DNA of 64,000 nucleotides. It comes from Pseudoalteromonas amylolytica (GTDB taxonomy: Bacteria; Pseudomonadota; Gammaproteobacteria; Enterobacterales; Alteromonadaceae). The stretch lies in contig NZ_MKJU01000038.1 in NCBI RefSeq assembly GCF_001854605.1, positions 109 through 64,108 on the forward strand, in the 5' to 3' direction. This document shows, piece by piece, positions 1 through 12,060 of this stretch (the stretch's first letter is position 1; each line of letters opens with the position of its first letter). A program made the position numbers and the translations under genes. A model generated the notes under the pieces. The model was not told where the DNA came from. It was given only the letters and a program-made list of their open reading frames with translations, and ran no database searches.

Positions 1-107
1 TTTTGTTAGAACTCAATCTGTACGAGTGCCCACACAGATGATTGCTTCATATTTTTAAAGAACGTTGCGATGATTCAGCACTTGGCTTCATCTCGCTAGG
101 GGTGTGC
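1..107 (-). promoter_or_regulatory. rRNA operon leader (transcribed leftwards, 16S gene lies outside the window)
   Basis: Read on the minus strand this stretch holds the conserved enterobacterial-type 16S leader: a boxA-like GTTCTTTAA (complement of 55-63), followed by AATCTGTGTGGGCACTCG-like sequence (complement of about 24-40). The same order occurs in the E. coli rrn leaders, where boxA loads the antitermination complex. The 16S gene itself should begin just left of position 1. It cannot be seen, so the assignment rests on the leader and on the two promoters upstream of it. Confidence 0.8.
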
Positions 108-135
108 ATTCTAAGCATTCCCTATTTTTTGTCAA
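108..135 (-). promoter_or_regulatory. rrn promoter, proximal
   Basis: On the minus strand a perfect -35 TTGACA (complement of 130-135) and a -10 TAGAAT (complement of 108-113) are separated by 16 bp. An A/T-rich stretch resembling an UP element lies upstream (about 136-180). A G/C-rich discriminator (GCACACCCC) follows, typical of stringently controlled rRNA promoters. It fires leftwards into the rRNA leader. Confidence 0.8.
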
Positions 136-245
136 CACTTAATTTTAAGTTTTCTTGGTAAGAAAAAGCAAAATTAAGTTTTACTCGACGCTGACTCGTT
201 GTTGCTTTGCTTATTCAGCGTAGCGCTCCGTGTCAGTGGGGTCGC

Positions 246-273
246 ATTATAGGGCGGCGAACAAAAAGCGCAA
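246..273 (-). promoter_or_regulatory. rrn promoter, distal
   Basis: A second minus-strand promoter has -35 TTGCGC (complement of 268-273), a 16-bp spacer and a consensus -10 TATAAT (complement of 246-251), then a GCGACCCC discriminator. Tandem P1/P2 promoters are usual for gammaproteobacterial rRNA operons. It lies about 140 bp upstream of the proximal promoter. The rest of the gap up to the gene at 452 (274-451) shows no other element that I recognise. Confidence 0.75.
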
Positions 274-451
274 GCGGTTTTTACAGAATTATTGAAGAAA
301 AGTGATAAAAACAGACCGTTCGCATTATTTTTGAGCAAAACCTTCTGTTTTTGATAATTTTATAAGCAAAAATGGCCCTTTGAAACTATAGATTCTTTGA
401 AACTGAAGCTCTACACTTACAACACAGTATAAATACTAGATAGAGGTAACC

Positions 452-982
452 ATGCTTAGAAGCTATAAAGGCATTACCCCAACTCTTGATGAAGCCGTGT
501 ATGTCGATGAATCATCAGTTTTAGTCGGTGACATAACCATAGGTAAAGATAGCAGTATCTGGCCATTGGTCGCAGCGAGAGGTGATGTTAATTATATTAA
601 AATTGGCGAACGAACAAATATCCAAGATGGTTCAGTCTTACATTTAACCCGAGCTACAAAGTCTAATCCAAATGGTTATCCATTGATCATAGGCGATGAT
701 GTAACTGTTGGACACAAGGTAATGTTGCATGGCTGCACTTTAGGTAATCGTATTCTTGTAGGCATGGGCGCTATAGTAATGGACAATGTCACTGTTGAGG
801 ATGACGTTATTATAGGTGGCGGTGCGCTGGTTCCACCCAACAAGACCCTTGAGTCAGGGCATTTATACGTCGGCAGCCCAGTAAAGAAGTCTCGTCCTCT
901 TAGTCCTGATGAGCTGGCATTTTTAAAAGTCTCAGCTCAAAACTATGTTCAGCTTAAAGATGAGTATTTAGACGAAAGCTAA
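452..982 (+). CDS. yrdA: gamma-carbonic-anhydrase-family hexapeptide-repeat protein (YrdA-like)
   Basis: The 176-residue protein has the repeated hydrophobic hexapeptides of a left-handed beta-helix (for example VGDITIG, IGDDVTVG and VEDDVIIGGGALV). Three histidines sit where family members bind zinc: H64 in VLHLT, and H88 and H93 in VGHKVMLHG. Family members form trimers. Some hydrate CO2, while others such as E. coli YrdA have no proven activity, so the reaction is uncertain. The ribosome site AGAGGTAACC directly precedes ATG 452. The 3' end overlaps the convergent yrdB by 15 bp. The gene sits next to rrn and aroE-yrdB as in E. coli. Confidence 0.9.
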   Translation: MLRSYKGITPTLDEAVYVDESSVLVGDITIGKDSSIWPLVAARGDVNYIKIGERTNIQDGSVLHLTRATKSNPNGYPLIIGDDVTVGHKVMLHGCTLGNRILVGMGAIVMDNVTVEDDVIIGGGALVPPNKTLESGHLYVGSPVKKSRPLSPDELAFLKVSAQNYVQLKDEYLDES

Positions 983-1204
983 TAAAATGCTACCATCCTC
1001 TTCATAGACTTCGTCTTCTATTAATTGTTCAGCCTGCATTTCATAGTCAAATTGATGGGCCTGAAAATGCTTAAGTGCGGCTTCATCCGTCATTGGTGGT
1101 GTCACAATTAAGCATTTGACTATCATACCATTGACCATCGCCGTGAAGGTTAACGTGTTTTCAACCACATTTACGTCATCATTGAAAAGAATCCCCTGAT
1201 TCAT
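968..1204 (-). CDS. yrdB: DUF1488 family protein YrdB
   Basis: A 78-residue soluble acidic protein that matches the YrdB/DUF1488 pattern in length and position. It starts within the end of aroE (ATG overlap at 1201-1204), so the two are probably translationally coupled, the same aroE-yrdB pairing as in E. coli. No function is established for the family. Its 3' end overlaps the oppositely oriented yrdA-like gene by 15 bp, leaving no room for a terminator between them. Confidence 0.8.
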   Translation of the reverse strand: MNQGILFNDDVNVVENTLTFTAMVNGMIVKCLIVTPPMTDEAALKHFQAHQFDYEMQAEQLIEDEVYEEDGSILLAFV

Positions 1205-2025
1205 AGTGCCTCTTTATTTTTCATCGCATTGATCACATGTTCTGTGTTTGGTTTTTTATTGCGCCACACCTCATAGGCTTCTGCCGCCTGCCCTATTAGC
1301 ATGCCTAAGCCATCAACTAACTGTGCTTTGGCGTTATGTGATGCAACCCACATTAAAAAGCTCGTGCGTTGATCAGAGTAGAACATATCGTAAGCCAGTA
1401 CACACTGTTGCAGTACTGATGGAGAAATGTCGGGCACTTCCCCAGTGACACTCGACGAAGTCGAATTAATTACTATGGTAAATTCATCTTGAGGAATATC
1501 TTGTAAGCCACACCCTGATACATCACCAAATGGCAAAAACTCCGCAGCCAAGGATTGTGCTTTGCTTGCTGTACGGTTTGCTATCACAACCTTACTGACA
1601 CCCGCTTGCAACAAAGGATAAATACACCCTCTAGCAGCCCCTCCGGAGCCAACGAGTAAAACTGTGGCATTATCAAGTGGAGCTTTATGTTGTATTAGGT
1701 CAGATACTAACCCTGCACCATCAGTGTTATCTCCTAATAATTTCCCATCATCTAATTGCTTTAAAGTATTCACAGCACCAGCGAGTTTCGCTCTTTGCGT
1801 AAGCTGATCAGCAAGCTCGAAGGCCTGCTCTTTAAATGGCAAAGTCACATTTGCACCTTTACCACCAGAGGCAAAAAACTTCTCAATGGATTCTTTAAAA
1901 CCGTCTAAAGGTGCTAGAATCGCCTCGTAGCTGATCTGATCCATGCACTGGCGCGCAAATGCTTGGTGGATCAGCGGTGATTTCGAATGTTTTATGGGGT
2001 GTCCAAACACCGCGTATTTGTCCAT
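1201..2025 (-). CDS. aroE: shikimate dehydrogenase (NADP+)
   Basis: The 274-residue enzyme reduces 3-dehydroshikimate to shikimate in the cytosolic chorismate pathway. The N-terminal substrate domain shows HSKSPLIH (about residues 12-19) and NVTLPFKE, which contains the catalytic lysine. The nucleotide-binding domain shows the glycine-rich GSGGAARG loop and the NRT motif that recognises the NADP phosphate. The length matches E. coli AroE. It is the first gene of an aroE-yrdB pair and diverges from the truncated haemoglobin gene, with only 27 bp between them. Confidence 0.96.
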   Translation of the reverse strand: MDKYAVFGHPIKHSKSPLIHQAFARQCMDQISYEAILAPLDGFKESIEKFFASGGKGANVTLPFKEQAFELADQLTQRAKLAGAVNTLKQLDDGKLLGDNTDGAGLVSDLIQHKAPLDNATVLLVGSGGAARGCIYPLLQAGVSKVVIANRTASKAQSLAAEFLPFGDVSGCGLQDIPQDEFTIVINSTSSSVTGEVPDISPSVLQQCVLAYDMFYSDQRTSFLMWVASHNAKAQLVDGLGMLIGQAAEAYEVWRNKKPNTEHVINAMKNKEAL

Positions 2026-2052
2026 GATAACGCCTAAGAAGTTTTCAATATT

Positions 2053-2502
2053 ATGAAGCAGTTAATAAAACGCATCTTCAATCAGGATGCAAGTAAATCA
2101 CAAAGTGAGTCAACACCTACACCTGAAAAAACACCCTACGAGATTATGGGCGGTGAACCAGGTGCACGTGCGCTGGCCGATAGATTCTACGACATTATGG
2201 CCAGCGACCCCTATGCGAAACCTTTATATGATATGCATCCTCAGCCTTTAGATAGGATACGCCAGGTATTTTTTGAGTTTTTATCTGGTTGGCTAGGCGG
2301 ACCAGACTTGTTCGTAGAAAAATATGGTCATCCAAGATTAAGGCAACGCCATATGCCGTTTCCAATTGATAAAGATTTACGTGATCAATGGATGTACTGT
2401 ATGAACAAGGCGCTTGATGAGCAAATCGACAACCCCTTACTGCGCGAAGGTTTACGTCACTCATTGGCGCAATTGGCAAGTCATATGATAAATCAAGACT
2501 AA
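2053..2502 (+). CDS. group II truncated haemoglobin
   Basis: A 149-residue 2-on-2 globin. The core from about residue 28 carries the FYDIMASD helix B/C region, the FLSGWLGGP motif and [13 protein letters not shown], in which H100 is the expected proximal haem ligand. The Trp/Tyr pattern is that of group II (trHbO-like) proteins, which bind O2 and may handle NO or peroxide. The first 27 residues are a polar extension rich in Ser, Thr, Pro and Lys, absent from most members. A haem-c chemoreceptor gene lies directly downstream. The role in this organism is inferred only. Confidence 0.9.
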   Translation: MKQLIKRIFNQDASKSQSESTPTPEKTPYEIMGGEPGARALADRFYDIMASDPYAKPLYDMHPQPLDRIRQVFFEFLSGWLGGPDLFVEKYGHPRLRQRHMPFPIDKDLRDQWMYCMNKALDEQIDNPLLREGLRHSLAQLASHMINQD

Positions 2503-2607
2503 AGTCTTAGTCCTCGACACACTAAACCGCGCTGCTTTTTGCGCTAAGTCAAAAACTCTAATTTTGTGCTTGTCATAATACGCATCCTCATAAAGGAGAA
2601 GTGTGCG

Positions 2608-4215
2608 ATGCGTGTGACCTCTATTCAACATAAAATTTATGCCTTGTTGGCTGCAACAGGCATTTTAGTACTGATCGCCAGTATTTTAAGTAGCTCTAAC
2701 CAGCAGCAAACATTGGCACAAGATACCGTCGCCAACAATATCCGTTTATTGGCCGATAATTACTTCGATTCAATCAATACGATGATGCTCACTGGCACTA
2801 TGGCAAACCGAGAGATCCTGAGTCAAAAGCTACGAGCTCATGAGAGCATTGAAGATGCCCATATAATTCGTGGTGCTAAAGTGGTTAAACTTTACGGTCC
2901 AGGCAGCGCCAATCAATCACCAAGTAACGATGCCGAACACCAAGCCCTGAGGGGGGTTGAGTCTTTGCTTGTTGAGTCTCGCGATGGCAAACGAATTATG
3001 ACCTATCTCAAACCTATGGTAGCCAGCAGTGATTATAAAGGCACAAACTGCTTGGGTTGCCATCAAGCAGAAGAAGGCGAGGTGCTTGGAGCAGTAAGAA
3101 TTAGCTATTCATTGGCAGATATTGATGAGAGCGTAACCACCAACACTTGGCTGAATACAGGCCTACTGACAACTATTTTTGTTATTGCATTTGTGGTGTT
3201 GGGTAGCCTGTTCCGCAGGCTATTTATTGTTAGGTTAAAAACTTTAGGCCGCACAATGCGACTGGCCACACAAAATAAGGACTTAAGTCTCAGGGTTGAT
3301 GACACCGTAGACGATGAGTTGGGTAGGCTTGCTGTTAATTTTAATAAGATGATGTCATCTTTCAAAGACAATATAGGCCAAGTGTCACATACCTCTAAGG
3401 TACTTATCCAATCAGCCGAAACGATTTACACCTCGGCCGACGCCACTGAGCGTGCCATACAATTACAAAAGCAAGGCACCGATTCCGTTGCGGCAGCAAT
3501 TAATGAACTTGAAAGCTCTTCTAGTGAAGTGAAAAATACCACACATTTTGCGTCGGAAAAGTCTGATAGTAGTAATCACCTTGCTGAAGAAAGTATGGCG
3601 GTTGCAGAGCATACAGAAGTGAGTATTAATCAGTTAGCACAAGATGTGCGCCAAGCAGCGGCACAAGTGAGTCAGTTACAAGCACAAACATTAGAAGTAG
3701 GAAAAGTGCTTGAGGTGATCAGCAGTATCGCCGAACAAACTAACCTGTTGGCGTTGAATGCAGCAATTGAGGCTGCCAGAGCTGGTGAAGCGGGTAGAGG
3801 CTTTGCGGTGGTAGCTGATGAAGTTCGCACCCTTGCCACCAGAACTCACGATTCGACCGATGAAATCAAACGCACCATAGATAAGCTACAAAGTGAAGCG
3901 CAGCAGACTGTCAAAGCAATGAGCGCCTCCTGTGAGGAAGCCGATGACAGAGCAATGCAAGTCAAAAAAGTTGCGCAGGCTTTAAAAGATATTTCAAATC
4001 AAATGCACGAGATTAATAATCTAAACGTACAAATAGCAGATGCGACTGAACAACAAAACTTAGCGGCTGAAGAGATCAACCAAAGCGTGGTAGCCATTAG
4101 AGACAATGCCGAGCAATCACTCATCGACGCCCATGGCAGTAAAAAAGTTAGCGAAGAATTATTGAGTCTGGCACGCTCGCTAGACGACCAAGTACGGAGC
4201 TTTATATTAGATTAA
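2608..4215 (+). CDS. methyl-accepting chemotaxis protein with periplasmic haem-c sensor domain
   Basis: The preferred start is ATG 2608 because AAAGGAG lies 9 nt upstream; an upstream in-frame start at 2566 lacks a ribosome site. The 535-residue product has a first membrane span (about 7-26), a periplasmic domain, a second span (about 182-200), a HAMP linker and a signalling coiled coil with the MCP hairpin signature [19 protein letters not shown] (near 372-395). The periplasmic domain contains CLGCH at residues 148-152 (bases 3049-3063), a CXXCH covalent haem site, so the ligand or redox signal is probably read by haem c. No C-terminal CheR-docking pentapeptide is seen. Confidence 0.93.
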   Translation: MRVTSIQHKIYALLAATGILVLIASILSSSNQQQTLAQDTVANNIRLLADNYFDSINTMMLTGTMANREILSQKLRAHESIEDAHIIRGAKVVKLYGPGSANQSPSNDAEHQALRGVESLLVESRDGKRIMTYLKPMVASSDYKGTNCLGCHQAEEGEVLGAVRISYSLADIDESVTTNTWLNTGLLTTIFVIAFVVLGSLFRRLFIVRLKTLGRTMRLATQNKDLSLRVDDTVDDELGRLAVNFNKMMSSFKDNIGQVSHTSKVLIQSAETIYTSADATERAIQLQKQGTDSVAAAINELESSSSEVKNTTHFASEKSDSSNHLAEESMAVAEHTEVSINQLAQDVRQAAAQVSQLQAQTLEVGKVLEVISSIAEQTNLLALNAAIEAARAGEAGRGFAVVADEVRTLATRTHDSTDEIKRTIDKLQSEAQQTVKAMSASCEEADDRAMQVKKVAQALKDISNQMHEINNLNVQIADATEQQNLAAEEINQSVVAIRDNAEQSLIDAHGSKKVSEELLSLARSLDDQVRSFILD

Positions 4216-4237
4216 ACCTAGTTGTTATGCTGTGTTC

Positions 4238-4260
4238 AGGCGCCCTAGAGGCGCCTTTTT
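4238..4260. terminator. rho-independent terminator between the MCP gene and hemF
   Basis: AGGCGCC and GGCGCCT arms enclose a 5-nt loop and are followed by five T on the plus strand. The site lies 22 bp after the chemoreceptor stop and just before the hemF stop on the other strand. The T-run favours plus-strand termination, but the symmetrical stem could also serve hemF. Confidence 0.8.
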
Positions 4261-4266
4261 ATATCC

Positions 4267-5754
<1,488 letters not shown>

Positions 5755-5762
<8 letters not shown>

Positions 5763-6330
5763 TTTGACTCTCTATCTTGTGCTGACAGGTTTTTTGTGGA
5801 CATTGTAACACAGCTTTACCCGACCTTTGCTTTTGCACCATAACGCCCCAACCACATTTCGGGCAAGCTTGGGAAACTGGCTGCTGGTTTAAGCTGTACT
5901 TACAATGTGGATAACGGTCACATGAAAAAAAGAACTTCCCAAACTTGTTCTTACGCTTTGTTAACTGGCCTTTGTGGCATTTCGGGCAGTCAACTTCTTG
6001 CTCTGCTTCTGCCTCTTGCTCATCATGTGCGATGTAGTGACATTCAGGGTAGCCGGTACAGCCAATGAACATGCCATAGCGGCCGTTTCGAATCACTAAG
6101 TGATTACCACACTCTGGACATGGGGAGTCCTCTAATACTTTAATGTCATGGTTATCATGGTGAGCCAGAGGGCGAATGTAATTACACGCGGGGTAACTGG
6201 CACACCCCAAAAAAGGGCCATTTTTGCTGTGTTTGATCACCAGCTCAGAGCCACACTCGGGGCAAACTTCATACTCTTTTTCTAGCGCATGCTGTTTTGC
6301 ATTAAATAAAGAATGGTCAATTTTACTCAT
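5755..6330 (-). CDS. yrdD: topoisomerase-type zinc-ribbon protein YrdD
   Basis: The 191-residue protein consists almost entirely of four tandem zinc ribbons of the kind found at the C terminus of DNA topoisomerase I: CPECGSELV...CASYPAC, CPECGNHLV...CTGYPEC, CPKCHKGQL...CDRYPHC and CPKCGWGVM...CPQKTC. Each has paired CXXC-like knuckles. No catalytic domain is present, so it probably binds single-stranded nucleic acid. The family's function is not settled. It lies between smg and tsaC and overlaps tsaC by 8 bp. Confidence 0.9.
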
Positions 6331-6409
6331 ATCACCTTCGGCCAGTGCACAATTTTGCGCCTAATATAACCGCCATGGGCTTAGGGTCAAGGGATGACCC
6401 TAAAATTTA

Positions 6410-6883
6410 TTAGTGCAAGTAGCCGCCCGGTTCATCAAAAATAAGATCTTCCATCTGGGCATAGGCTTGCTCCTTACCAGGTACGTTAAAGAGCACCATT
6501 AAAATAACCCACTTTAGGTCTTCGAGCCCAATCGTTGGCTTTTCTAACGCAAACAAGCGGTCAATCACCATTTCTCTTGTTATTGAATCAATCACACCCA
6601 CTTGCTCAACAAACATAAGAAAACCACGACACTCAACGTCTAACATTTGGCATTCTTGCTCTGTGTAAATTCGAATAGCGCTATCGGCTTTGCTGTTTAG
6701 ATAAGGGATTTCATCGCTATGTTGTAGGTCAGCTAACTGCTCTAACCAATCCAGTGCTTTATAGATTTCTTCTTGATTAAAGCCTGCCCGTAACAACTCA
6801 TCGGTTAACTCATTTTGCTCAACAAAGATATCCGCTTCGCTGTGGATATAGTTCTCAAATAGATACATTAGGATATCAAACAT
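6410..6883 (-). CDS. smg: Smg family protein (DUF494)
   Basis: A 157-residue protein, the same length as E. coli Smg, with the characteristic start [19 protein letters not shown] and several acidic helices. The conserved position directly after dprA (2-bp gap) supports the call. The family has no proven biochemical role. No signal peptide or membrane segment is seen. A 79-bp gap separates it from yrdD. Confidence 0.92.
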   Translation of the reverse strand: MFDILMYLFENYIHSEADIFVEQNELTDELLRAGFNQEEIYKALDWLEQLADLQHSDEIPYLNSKADSAIRIYTEQECQMLDVECRGFLMFVEQVGVIDSITREMVIDRLFALEKPTIGLEDLKWVILMVLFNVPGKEQAYAQMEDLIFDEPGGYLH

Positions 6884-6885
6884 GA

Positions 6886-7989
6886 TTAACCCCTTGCTAA
6901 TTTAATGTAGCCGTCTAAGACGCGTTCTACTTTATCTTCAAGCTCTAGGTCCAATAAACGTGCAACTACACGTTCAACGGGCCACTGGGTCCTTTGCGTT
7001 AAGGTATCCACCGAAGTGACCTCAAAGCCAAGGTTTTGTAATACTGGGCAGTCCTCCTGTGGTGAATCATTTTTTATCACACTCTCTATACTATATAGAC
7101 CGTTTTCTGGCAAAAAGCTCACATCTTCCAGAATGTCTTCTACGCTCTCCGTTAATTTTGCTCCTTGTTTCAACAAGTAATGACAGCCTTGTGACAGAGA
7201 GCTTTTAATGGATCCAGGCACCGCAAACACCTCACGGTTCTGCTCCAATGCATAGCGCGCAGTGATCAACGAGCCACTTTTCATTTCAGCTTCAACTAGC
7301 ACCACTCCTAATGACAAACCTGAGATAATACGATTTCGTCGTGGAAAGTGATTTGCTTTTACCCCAGTTCCCGGAAAAAACTCACTGACCAGCAGGCCTG
7401 CCTCCAACACCTGTTGGTATAACAAGTTATGGCGTTTAGGGTACACAATATCAACCCCCGTCCCTAGCACTGCGATAGTGGTACCCGATAACAGCTCGTT
7501 ACCTGCAAGCGCCCCTTTATGAGCTGCTCCATCTATCCCTCTGGCCAGTCCCGATGTAACAACGAGTCCAGCAAGGCGTAATTTATATGCAAAATCAGCG
7601 GCTATTTCTAACCCTGTCGCGGTCGCACTGCGACTCCCAACTATGGCTACCTGAGGCTTGGCCAATAACGATATATCCCCTTTACAAAAAAGGATAAAAG
7701 GGGGACTACTGATCTCTTTTAATAACGGTGGGTAAGTATCATCAAAGTAACTAATGATCGAAATCTGTGTTTGCTTACAGTAGGCCACGATGCGCTCAAG
7801 ATAAGACCAATTTATATGACCGAGTTGCTTGATGAGTTCATCGTTTAAACCCAGCCGCTGCAACTTTGCCTCTGATGAATGAAAAAGTGAATTAAGCTCA
7901 CACTTTTTTTGTAGTGCGAGTATTGAGGCTACTCCCAGCCCCTTGCACGCGTGCAGTGCTAAACACTGTAATTGTGTTAAAGTTTCCAT
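6886..7989 (-). CDS. dprA: DNA-processing protein DprA (Smf)
   Basis: The 367-residue protein loads RecA onto incoming single-stranded DNA during natural transformation. The central Rossmann-like domain is clear: [46 protein letters not shown]-like sequence, [12 protein letters not shown] and [30 protein letters not shown] helical N-terminal region and a C-terminal winged-helix segment flank it. It lies 24 bp after the LysM gene and 2 bp before smg. Confidence 0.96.
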   Translation of the reverse strand: METLTQLQCLALHACKGLGVASILALQKKCELNSLFHSSEAKLQRLGLNDELIKQLGHINWSYLERIVAYCKQTQISIISYFDDTYPPLLKEISSPPFILFCKGDISLLAKPQVAIVGSRSATATGLEIAADFAYKLRLAGLVVTSGLARGIDGAAHKGALAGNELLSGTTIAVLGTGVDIVYPKRHNLLYQQVLEAGLLVSEFFPGTGVKANHFPRRNRIISGLSLGVVLVEAEMKSGSLITARYALEQNREVFAVPGSIKSSLSQGCHYLLKQGAKLTESVEDILEDVSFLPENGLYSIESVIKNDSPQEDCPVLQNLGFEVTSVDTLTQRTQWPVERVVARLLDLELEDKVERVLDGYIKLARG

Positions 7990-8013
7990 GCTCCCTCCTT
8001 AGAGCATTGAGCG

Positions 8014-9135
8014 TTAATTTATACTGACACTATCCCCAATCCTGATAGGTTGTAGCGCACTGGTCACTAACGCATAGCTAACTTTGTCATAGACCTTAAA
8101 AATCATTAGCTCACCAATTTTCTCTTCTGGCATGTTCCACACCGCATTGTTTTTTGAACTTGAAGTGCTAAACAGCTCCCCTATACTACTAGATAGCTTT
8201 TCCAATCGGCTTGCATCCTCAACGTAACGAGGCCCCTTGCTACCTTCAATAACTTTAGGTGAGCGCTTGCTAATATCAAGTATGTGTCCTTCCTGTACGT
8301 TATGCTGTCGGCCCAGGTTCAACACCACCACAGTAGTCGCACCGAACTCACGCAACTTGTTGTCACTGGAGATGATTTCACCTTCCACTGGATGTGAAGG
8401 CCTAAGCATACTGAATTGTACAGAAAAGCTTTGCCCCTGAGATATAGGCATTAAAATGTCATTGGGTTTTATCTCTCGCTTAGCAGTTTCGACCTTCACT
8501 GTTGCAGGCTTACCCTGCGCCGTATTACCCGTATCTAAAACACGCGCCGTTCCTACGAGGTTGGCTTCATAGGCCAAGGTTTCTTGCGAATCAGGGTCAA
8601 CATACCTATCTTCCACACTATAAATACCATAATGCGCATACTGTTCAAGATCCCCTTTGATATATAACAGGTGCCCTTGCGTTGCCAACTTAACGTTATG
8701 ATTTGCACCTAAAATAAATGGCAGGTCAGTTAAATCATCTTCGCTCAATGCCTGTTCAAATGCCAACAGCGGCTCTATGAGCGCTGCGGGTAAAGTTGGA
8801 ATAGCAGTGCTCTTTTGCACAACCACACGAGCGGTAGGTGACAACTTCTTAACCCCTTTGGCCAACGTTATCATTGGCTTTCCTTGTGCGTCATGCCCAA
8901 GCACCAATACATCACCGGGGTAAATCAAATTAGGGTCACCCAATTGGGGGTTTTGCTTCCATAGTGTCTGCCATTGCCAAGGAGACGATAAATATAATTT
9001 AGAAATGTCCCATAACGTATCGCCCTCTTTGACCACATAGCGGGTCGGTGCATCCTCTTTCACACTCAATTCGTCTGCCAAAGTTGGAAAAGTGATACAA
9101 ATTGCCATGATCAGAGCTGTAAATGGGTGTTTCAT
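8014..9135 (-). CDS. exported LysM-domain protein
   Basis: The 373-residue protein starts with a signal peptide (about residues 1-20, ending near LADEL). An immediate LysM domain follows (YVVKEGDTLWDISKLYL...LGDPNLIYPGDVLVL, about 32-80), which binds peptidoglycan. The remaining 290 residues are soluble and beta-rich with no motif that I recognise. Homologues occupy the position between def and dprA in many gammaproteobacteria. It diverges from def across a 119-bp promoter region. Its function is probably linked to the cell wall. Confidence 0.88.
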   Translation of the reverse strand: MKHPFTALIMAICITFPTLADELSVKEDAPTRYVVKEGDTLWDISKLYLSSPWQWQTLWKQNPQLGDPNLIYPGDVLVLGHDAQGKPMITLAKGVKKLSPTARVVVQKSTAIPTLPAALIEPLLAFEQALSEDDLTDLPFILGANHNVKLATQGHLLYIKGDLEQYAHYGIYSVEDRYVDPDSQETLAYEANLVGTARVLDTGNTAQGKPATVKVETAKREIKPNDILMPISQGQSFSVQFSMLRPSHPVEGEIISSDNKLREFGATTVVVLNLGRQHNVQEGHILDISKRSPKVIEGSKGPRYVEDASRLEKLSSSIGELFSTSSSKNNAVWNMPEEKIGELMIFKVYDKVSYALVTSALQPIRIGDSVSIN

Positions 9136-9254
9136 TACGGCTTCCTTGAGTTATTTTTCGATATTATCAACCAAAACCTGTTAAAGGGGAACGCGAATGG
9201 CTAAAATAAGAACATATAGTATTTTGCATTTAAGCTTAACGATAAAAGGTAACC

Positions 9255-9761
9255 ATGGCAAAGTTAGAAGTACTTAGATTCCCAGATGAGCGCCTGCGCA
9301 CAGTGGCAAAACCCGTAGCGGAAGTAAACGATGATGTGCGTCAAATCGTCAAAGACATGTTAGAAACCATGTATGATGAAAATGGGATTGGTCTTGCAGC
9401 AACTCAAGTTAATATCCACCAGCGTATTGTCGTCATTGACGTATCTGAAGAACGTAATGAACCTCGAGTGCTTATCAACCCTGAAATCACTCGTAAAGAG
9501 GGCTCTACGACCAGCGAAGAAGGCTGCTTGTCGGTACCTCACTCTTGGGCCAAAGTAGACAGAGCAGAAGAAATCACGGTTACTGCGCTTAATGAACAGG
9601 GTGAAGAATATAGTTACGATGCGGATGGCCTGCTTGCGATTTGTACACAACATGAGCTTGACCACTTAATGGGTAAGTTATTTATAGATTATTTGTCGCC
9701 ACTGAAGCGCCAACGTATCCGTAAGAAGCTAGAAAAAGAAGCTAAGTTGGCTGCTCGCTAA
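9255..9761 (+). CDS. def: peptide deformylase
   Basis: The 168-residue Fe2+ hydrolase removes formyl from the initiator methionine. All three deformylase motifs are present: GIGLAATQV (motif 1), EEGCLSVP (motif 2, metal-binding Cys) and QHELDHLMG (motif 3, HEXXH with the two metal His). ATG 9255 follows AAAGGTAACC. It begins the def-fmt-rsmB-trkA cluster, in the same order as E. coli. Confidence 0.98.
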   Translation: MAKLEVLRFPDERLRTVAKPVAEVNDDVRQIVKDMLETMYDENGIGLAATQVNIHQRIVVIDVSEERNEPRVLINPEITRKEGSTTSEEGCLSVPHSWAKVDRAEEITVTALNEQGEEYSYDADGLLAICTQHELDHLMGKLFIDYLSPLKRQRIRKKLEKEAKLAAR

Positions 9762-9820
9762 TTTGCGCGCAGACAATCCTCGCTTAACTCTCTTCCCATT
9801 AACTAATATTGGATAATTCA

Positions 9821-10768
9821 GTGACCAAGCCATTACGCATTGTTTTTGCCGGGACGCCAGATTTCGCTGCGCGTCATTTAAGTGCCCTAATCAACTCTCC
9901 TCATCACGTTGTCGCGGTTTACAGCACGCCAGATAGACCAGCTGGTCGAGGTAAAAAACTAAAAGCCAGTGAAGTAAAAACATTGGCTCTTGAACATAAT
10001 TTACCTGTATATCAGCCTGAATCATTAAAAACCGAAGATGCACAACGTGAGCTTGCTGAGCTCAATGCTGATGTAATGGTGGTCGTGGCATATGGTGTCT
10101 TGTTACCAAAAGCCATTTTAGAAACGCCTAAGTTAGGTTGTCTAAACGTGCATGGTTCTATATTACCTCGTTGGCGCGGTGCAGCCCCAATTCAACGTGC
10201 CCTTTGGGCGGGCGATCAGCAAACCGGCGTAACCATCATGCAAATGGATGAAGGGTTGGACACAGGTGATATGCTGCACATTGCAACCTGTCCGATCACA
10301 GCACAAGATACCAGTGCGAGCCTATATGACAAGCTAGCACAACTTGGTCCCGTTGCGTTACTCGATACATTAGAGCAACTTAGTAATGGTACGGCAGTCG
10401 CGACCAAGCAAGATGATGCACAAGCCAACTACGCCAAGAAGCTATCTAAAGAAGAGGCTAATATTGACTGGACCATGACCGCCACACAAATCGCGTTAAA
10501 TGTCAGAGCATTTAACCCATGGCCTGTGTGTTTTACATCTATGGCACAACAAACAGTGAAAATCTGGCAAGCCGAGGTGGTTGAACAACAAGGTGAAGCT
10601 GGCGTTGTACTCAGTAGCGATAAGACAGGTATTGTCATTGCCTGTGGTGAACAAGCTTTAAAAATCAATCAATTACAGCCGCAAGGTAAAAAGCCTATGT
10701 CAGCGCAAGACTTTCTCAATGGTCGAGCAGATTGGGTTGCACCCGGCTCAAAGGTAGGCCACTCATGA
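9821..10768 (+). CDS. fmt: methionyl-tRNA formyltransferase
   Basis: The 315-residue enzyme formylates Met-tRNAi using 10-formyltetrahydrofolate. The N-terminal catalytic domain shows [16 protein letters not shown], the [17 protein letters not shown] block with the active-site Asn-His pair, and [12 protein letters not shown]. The C-terminal OB-fold domain follows. GTG 9821 is preferred because the protein then begins [13 protein letters not shown], as in relatives; an in-frame TTG at 9809 is possible. The stop overlaps the rsmB ATG in an ATGA. Confidence 0.95.
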   Translation: MTKPLRIVFAGTPDFAARHLSALINSPHHVVAVYSTPDRPAGRGKKLKASEVKTLALEHNLPVYQPESLKTEDAQRELAELNADVMVVVAYGVLLPKAILETPKLGCLNVHGSILPRWRGAAPIQRALWAGDQQTGVTIMQMDEGLDTGDMLHIATCPITAQDTSASLYDKLAQLGPVALLDTLEQLSNGTAVATKQDDAQANYAKKLSKEEANIDWTMTATQIALNVRAFNPWPVCFTSMAQQTVKIWQAEVVEQQGEAGVVLSSDKTGIVIACGEQALKINQLQPQGKKPMSAQDFLNGRADWVAPGSKVGHS

Positions 10769-12051
10769 CAAATGTACGAGCGTTGGCCGCACAAACACTG
10801 TTTCAAGTGGTCGACAAAGGTCAGTCTTTAAGTACTGTATTGCCTAATGCCGCAAGTAAACTAAACCCGAAAGACAAAGCATTACTACAGCAGATATGCT
10901 ACGGCGTGCTGCGCTATTTACCCACACTTGAGCATTACTGCCAGCAATTGCTTGACCAACCTCTCAAAGGTAAACGTCGGGTTTATCAATTTTTGCTTTA
11001 TGTGGGTATGTACCAACTACAATACATGCGTACACCGGAACACGCAGCGGTCGCAGAAACCGTCAATGCTTTGCAAAGTATGCGAGCGCCAGGCTTAAAA
11101 GGACTCGTAAACGCGATACTGCGCACATTCCAACGCCAATTTAGTGAATTAGAAGATAGCGCAAACCGTATCCCTGTGTGTCAATATAATCACCCTAGCT
11201 GGTTTATGAAGAAGTTGCAGGCAGCCTATCCTGATCAATGGCAAGACATTCTAGCCGCCAACCAAGACCAAGCACCGATGTGGTTGCGCGTAAATCAAGC
11301 GCATTACAGTGTTGCTGAATATAGCGAACTGCTGGATGAGGCTGGTATTAGCCATTGCCTTGAGCCTCGCTTTGAAGATGCCATCGTGTTGGATAAGCCC
11401 TGTGATGTTTATTTGCTTCCAGGATTTCGAGAGGGGGCCTGCTCGGTGCAAGATGCCGCAGCGCAACTCGCCGCTCGGCTTCTCAACCCACAAAACAACG
11501 AACGCATTCTAGATGCATGCGCAGCACCAGGTGGCAAAACGTGTCACATACTAGAGTTAGCTGATGCTAACGTTGACGCACTAGATGCCGATAGTGAACG
11601 CCTACTTCGGGTGGAAGAAAACCTAAAACGCCTTGGCCTGCACGCTCATTGCATACATGCAGATGCATCTACACCAAATGATTGGTGGGATGGGCAACCC
11701 TATGATCGTATTCTGTTAGATGTACCCTGCTCTGCAACGGGTGTCATCCGTCGCCATCCCGATATCAAGTGGCTCAGACGCAACACCGATATTACCGATC
11801 TAGCACAGCTACAACAGCAGATCTTAGAGAACATCTGGCCACTGCTAAAACCTGGAGGCACGCTGCTGTATGCCACTTGCTCAGTTTTACCAGAAGAAAA
11901 CTGTGACCAAGTAGCCGCATTTTTACAAAACACAGACGATGCTTTGCATCAACCTCTACACCAGGACGATACCCCAACAACGCCAGGGCTACAGTTACTC
12001 CCTGGACTGAGTGACGGTTTCTATTATGCAAAAATAACCAAACGACAATAA
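10765..12051 (+). CDS. rsmB: 16S rRNA m5C967 methyltransferase
   Basis: The 428-residue SAM-dependent enzyme has an N-terminal NusB-like RNA-binding domain (about 1-140) and a Rossmann methyltransferase domain: motif [15 protein letters not shown], motif [17 protein letters not shown] and motif [13 protein letters not shown], whose Cys is the nucleophile. The start is ATG 10765, overlapping the fmt stop by 4 bp (ATGA) with AAGGTAGG upstream. A longer reading from 10732 would run into fmt and is unlikely. Confidence 0.96.
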   Translation: MTNVRALAAQTLFQVVDKGQSLSTVLPNAASKLNPKDKALLQQICYGVLRYLPTLEHYCQQLLDQPLKGKRRVYQFLLYVGMYQLQYMRTPEHAAVAETVNALQSMRAPGLKGLVNAILRTFQRQFSELEDSANRIPVCQYNHPSWFMKKLQAAYPDQWQDILAANQDQAPMWLRVNQAHYSVAEYSELLDEAGISHCLEPRFEDAIVLDKPCDVYLLPGFREGACSVQDAAAQLAARLLNPQNNERILDACAAPGGKTCHILELADANVDALDADSERLLRVEENLKRLGLHAHCIHADASTPNDWWDGQPYDRILLDVPCSATGVIRRHPDIKWLRRNTDITDLAQLQQQILENIWPLLKPGGTLLYATCSVLPEENCDQVAAFLQNTDDALHQPLHQDDTPTTPGLQLLPGLSDGFYYAKITKRQ

Positions 12052-12060
12052 GCTATAACT

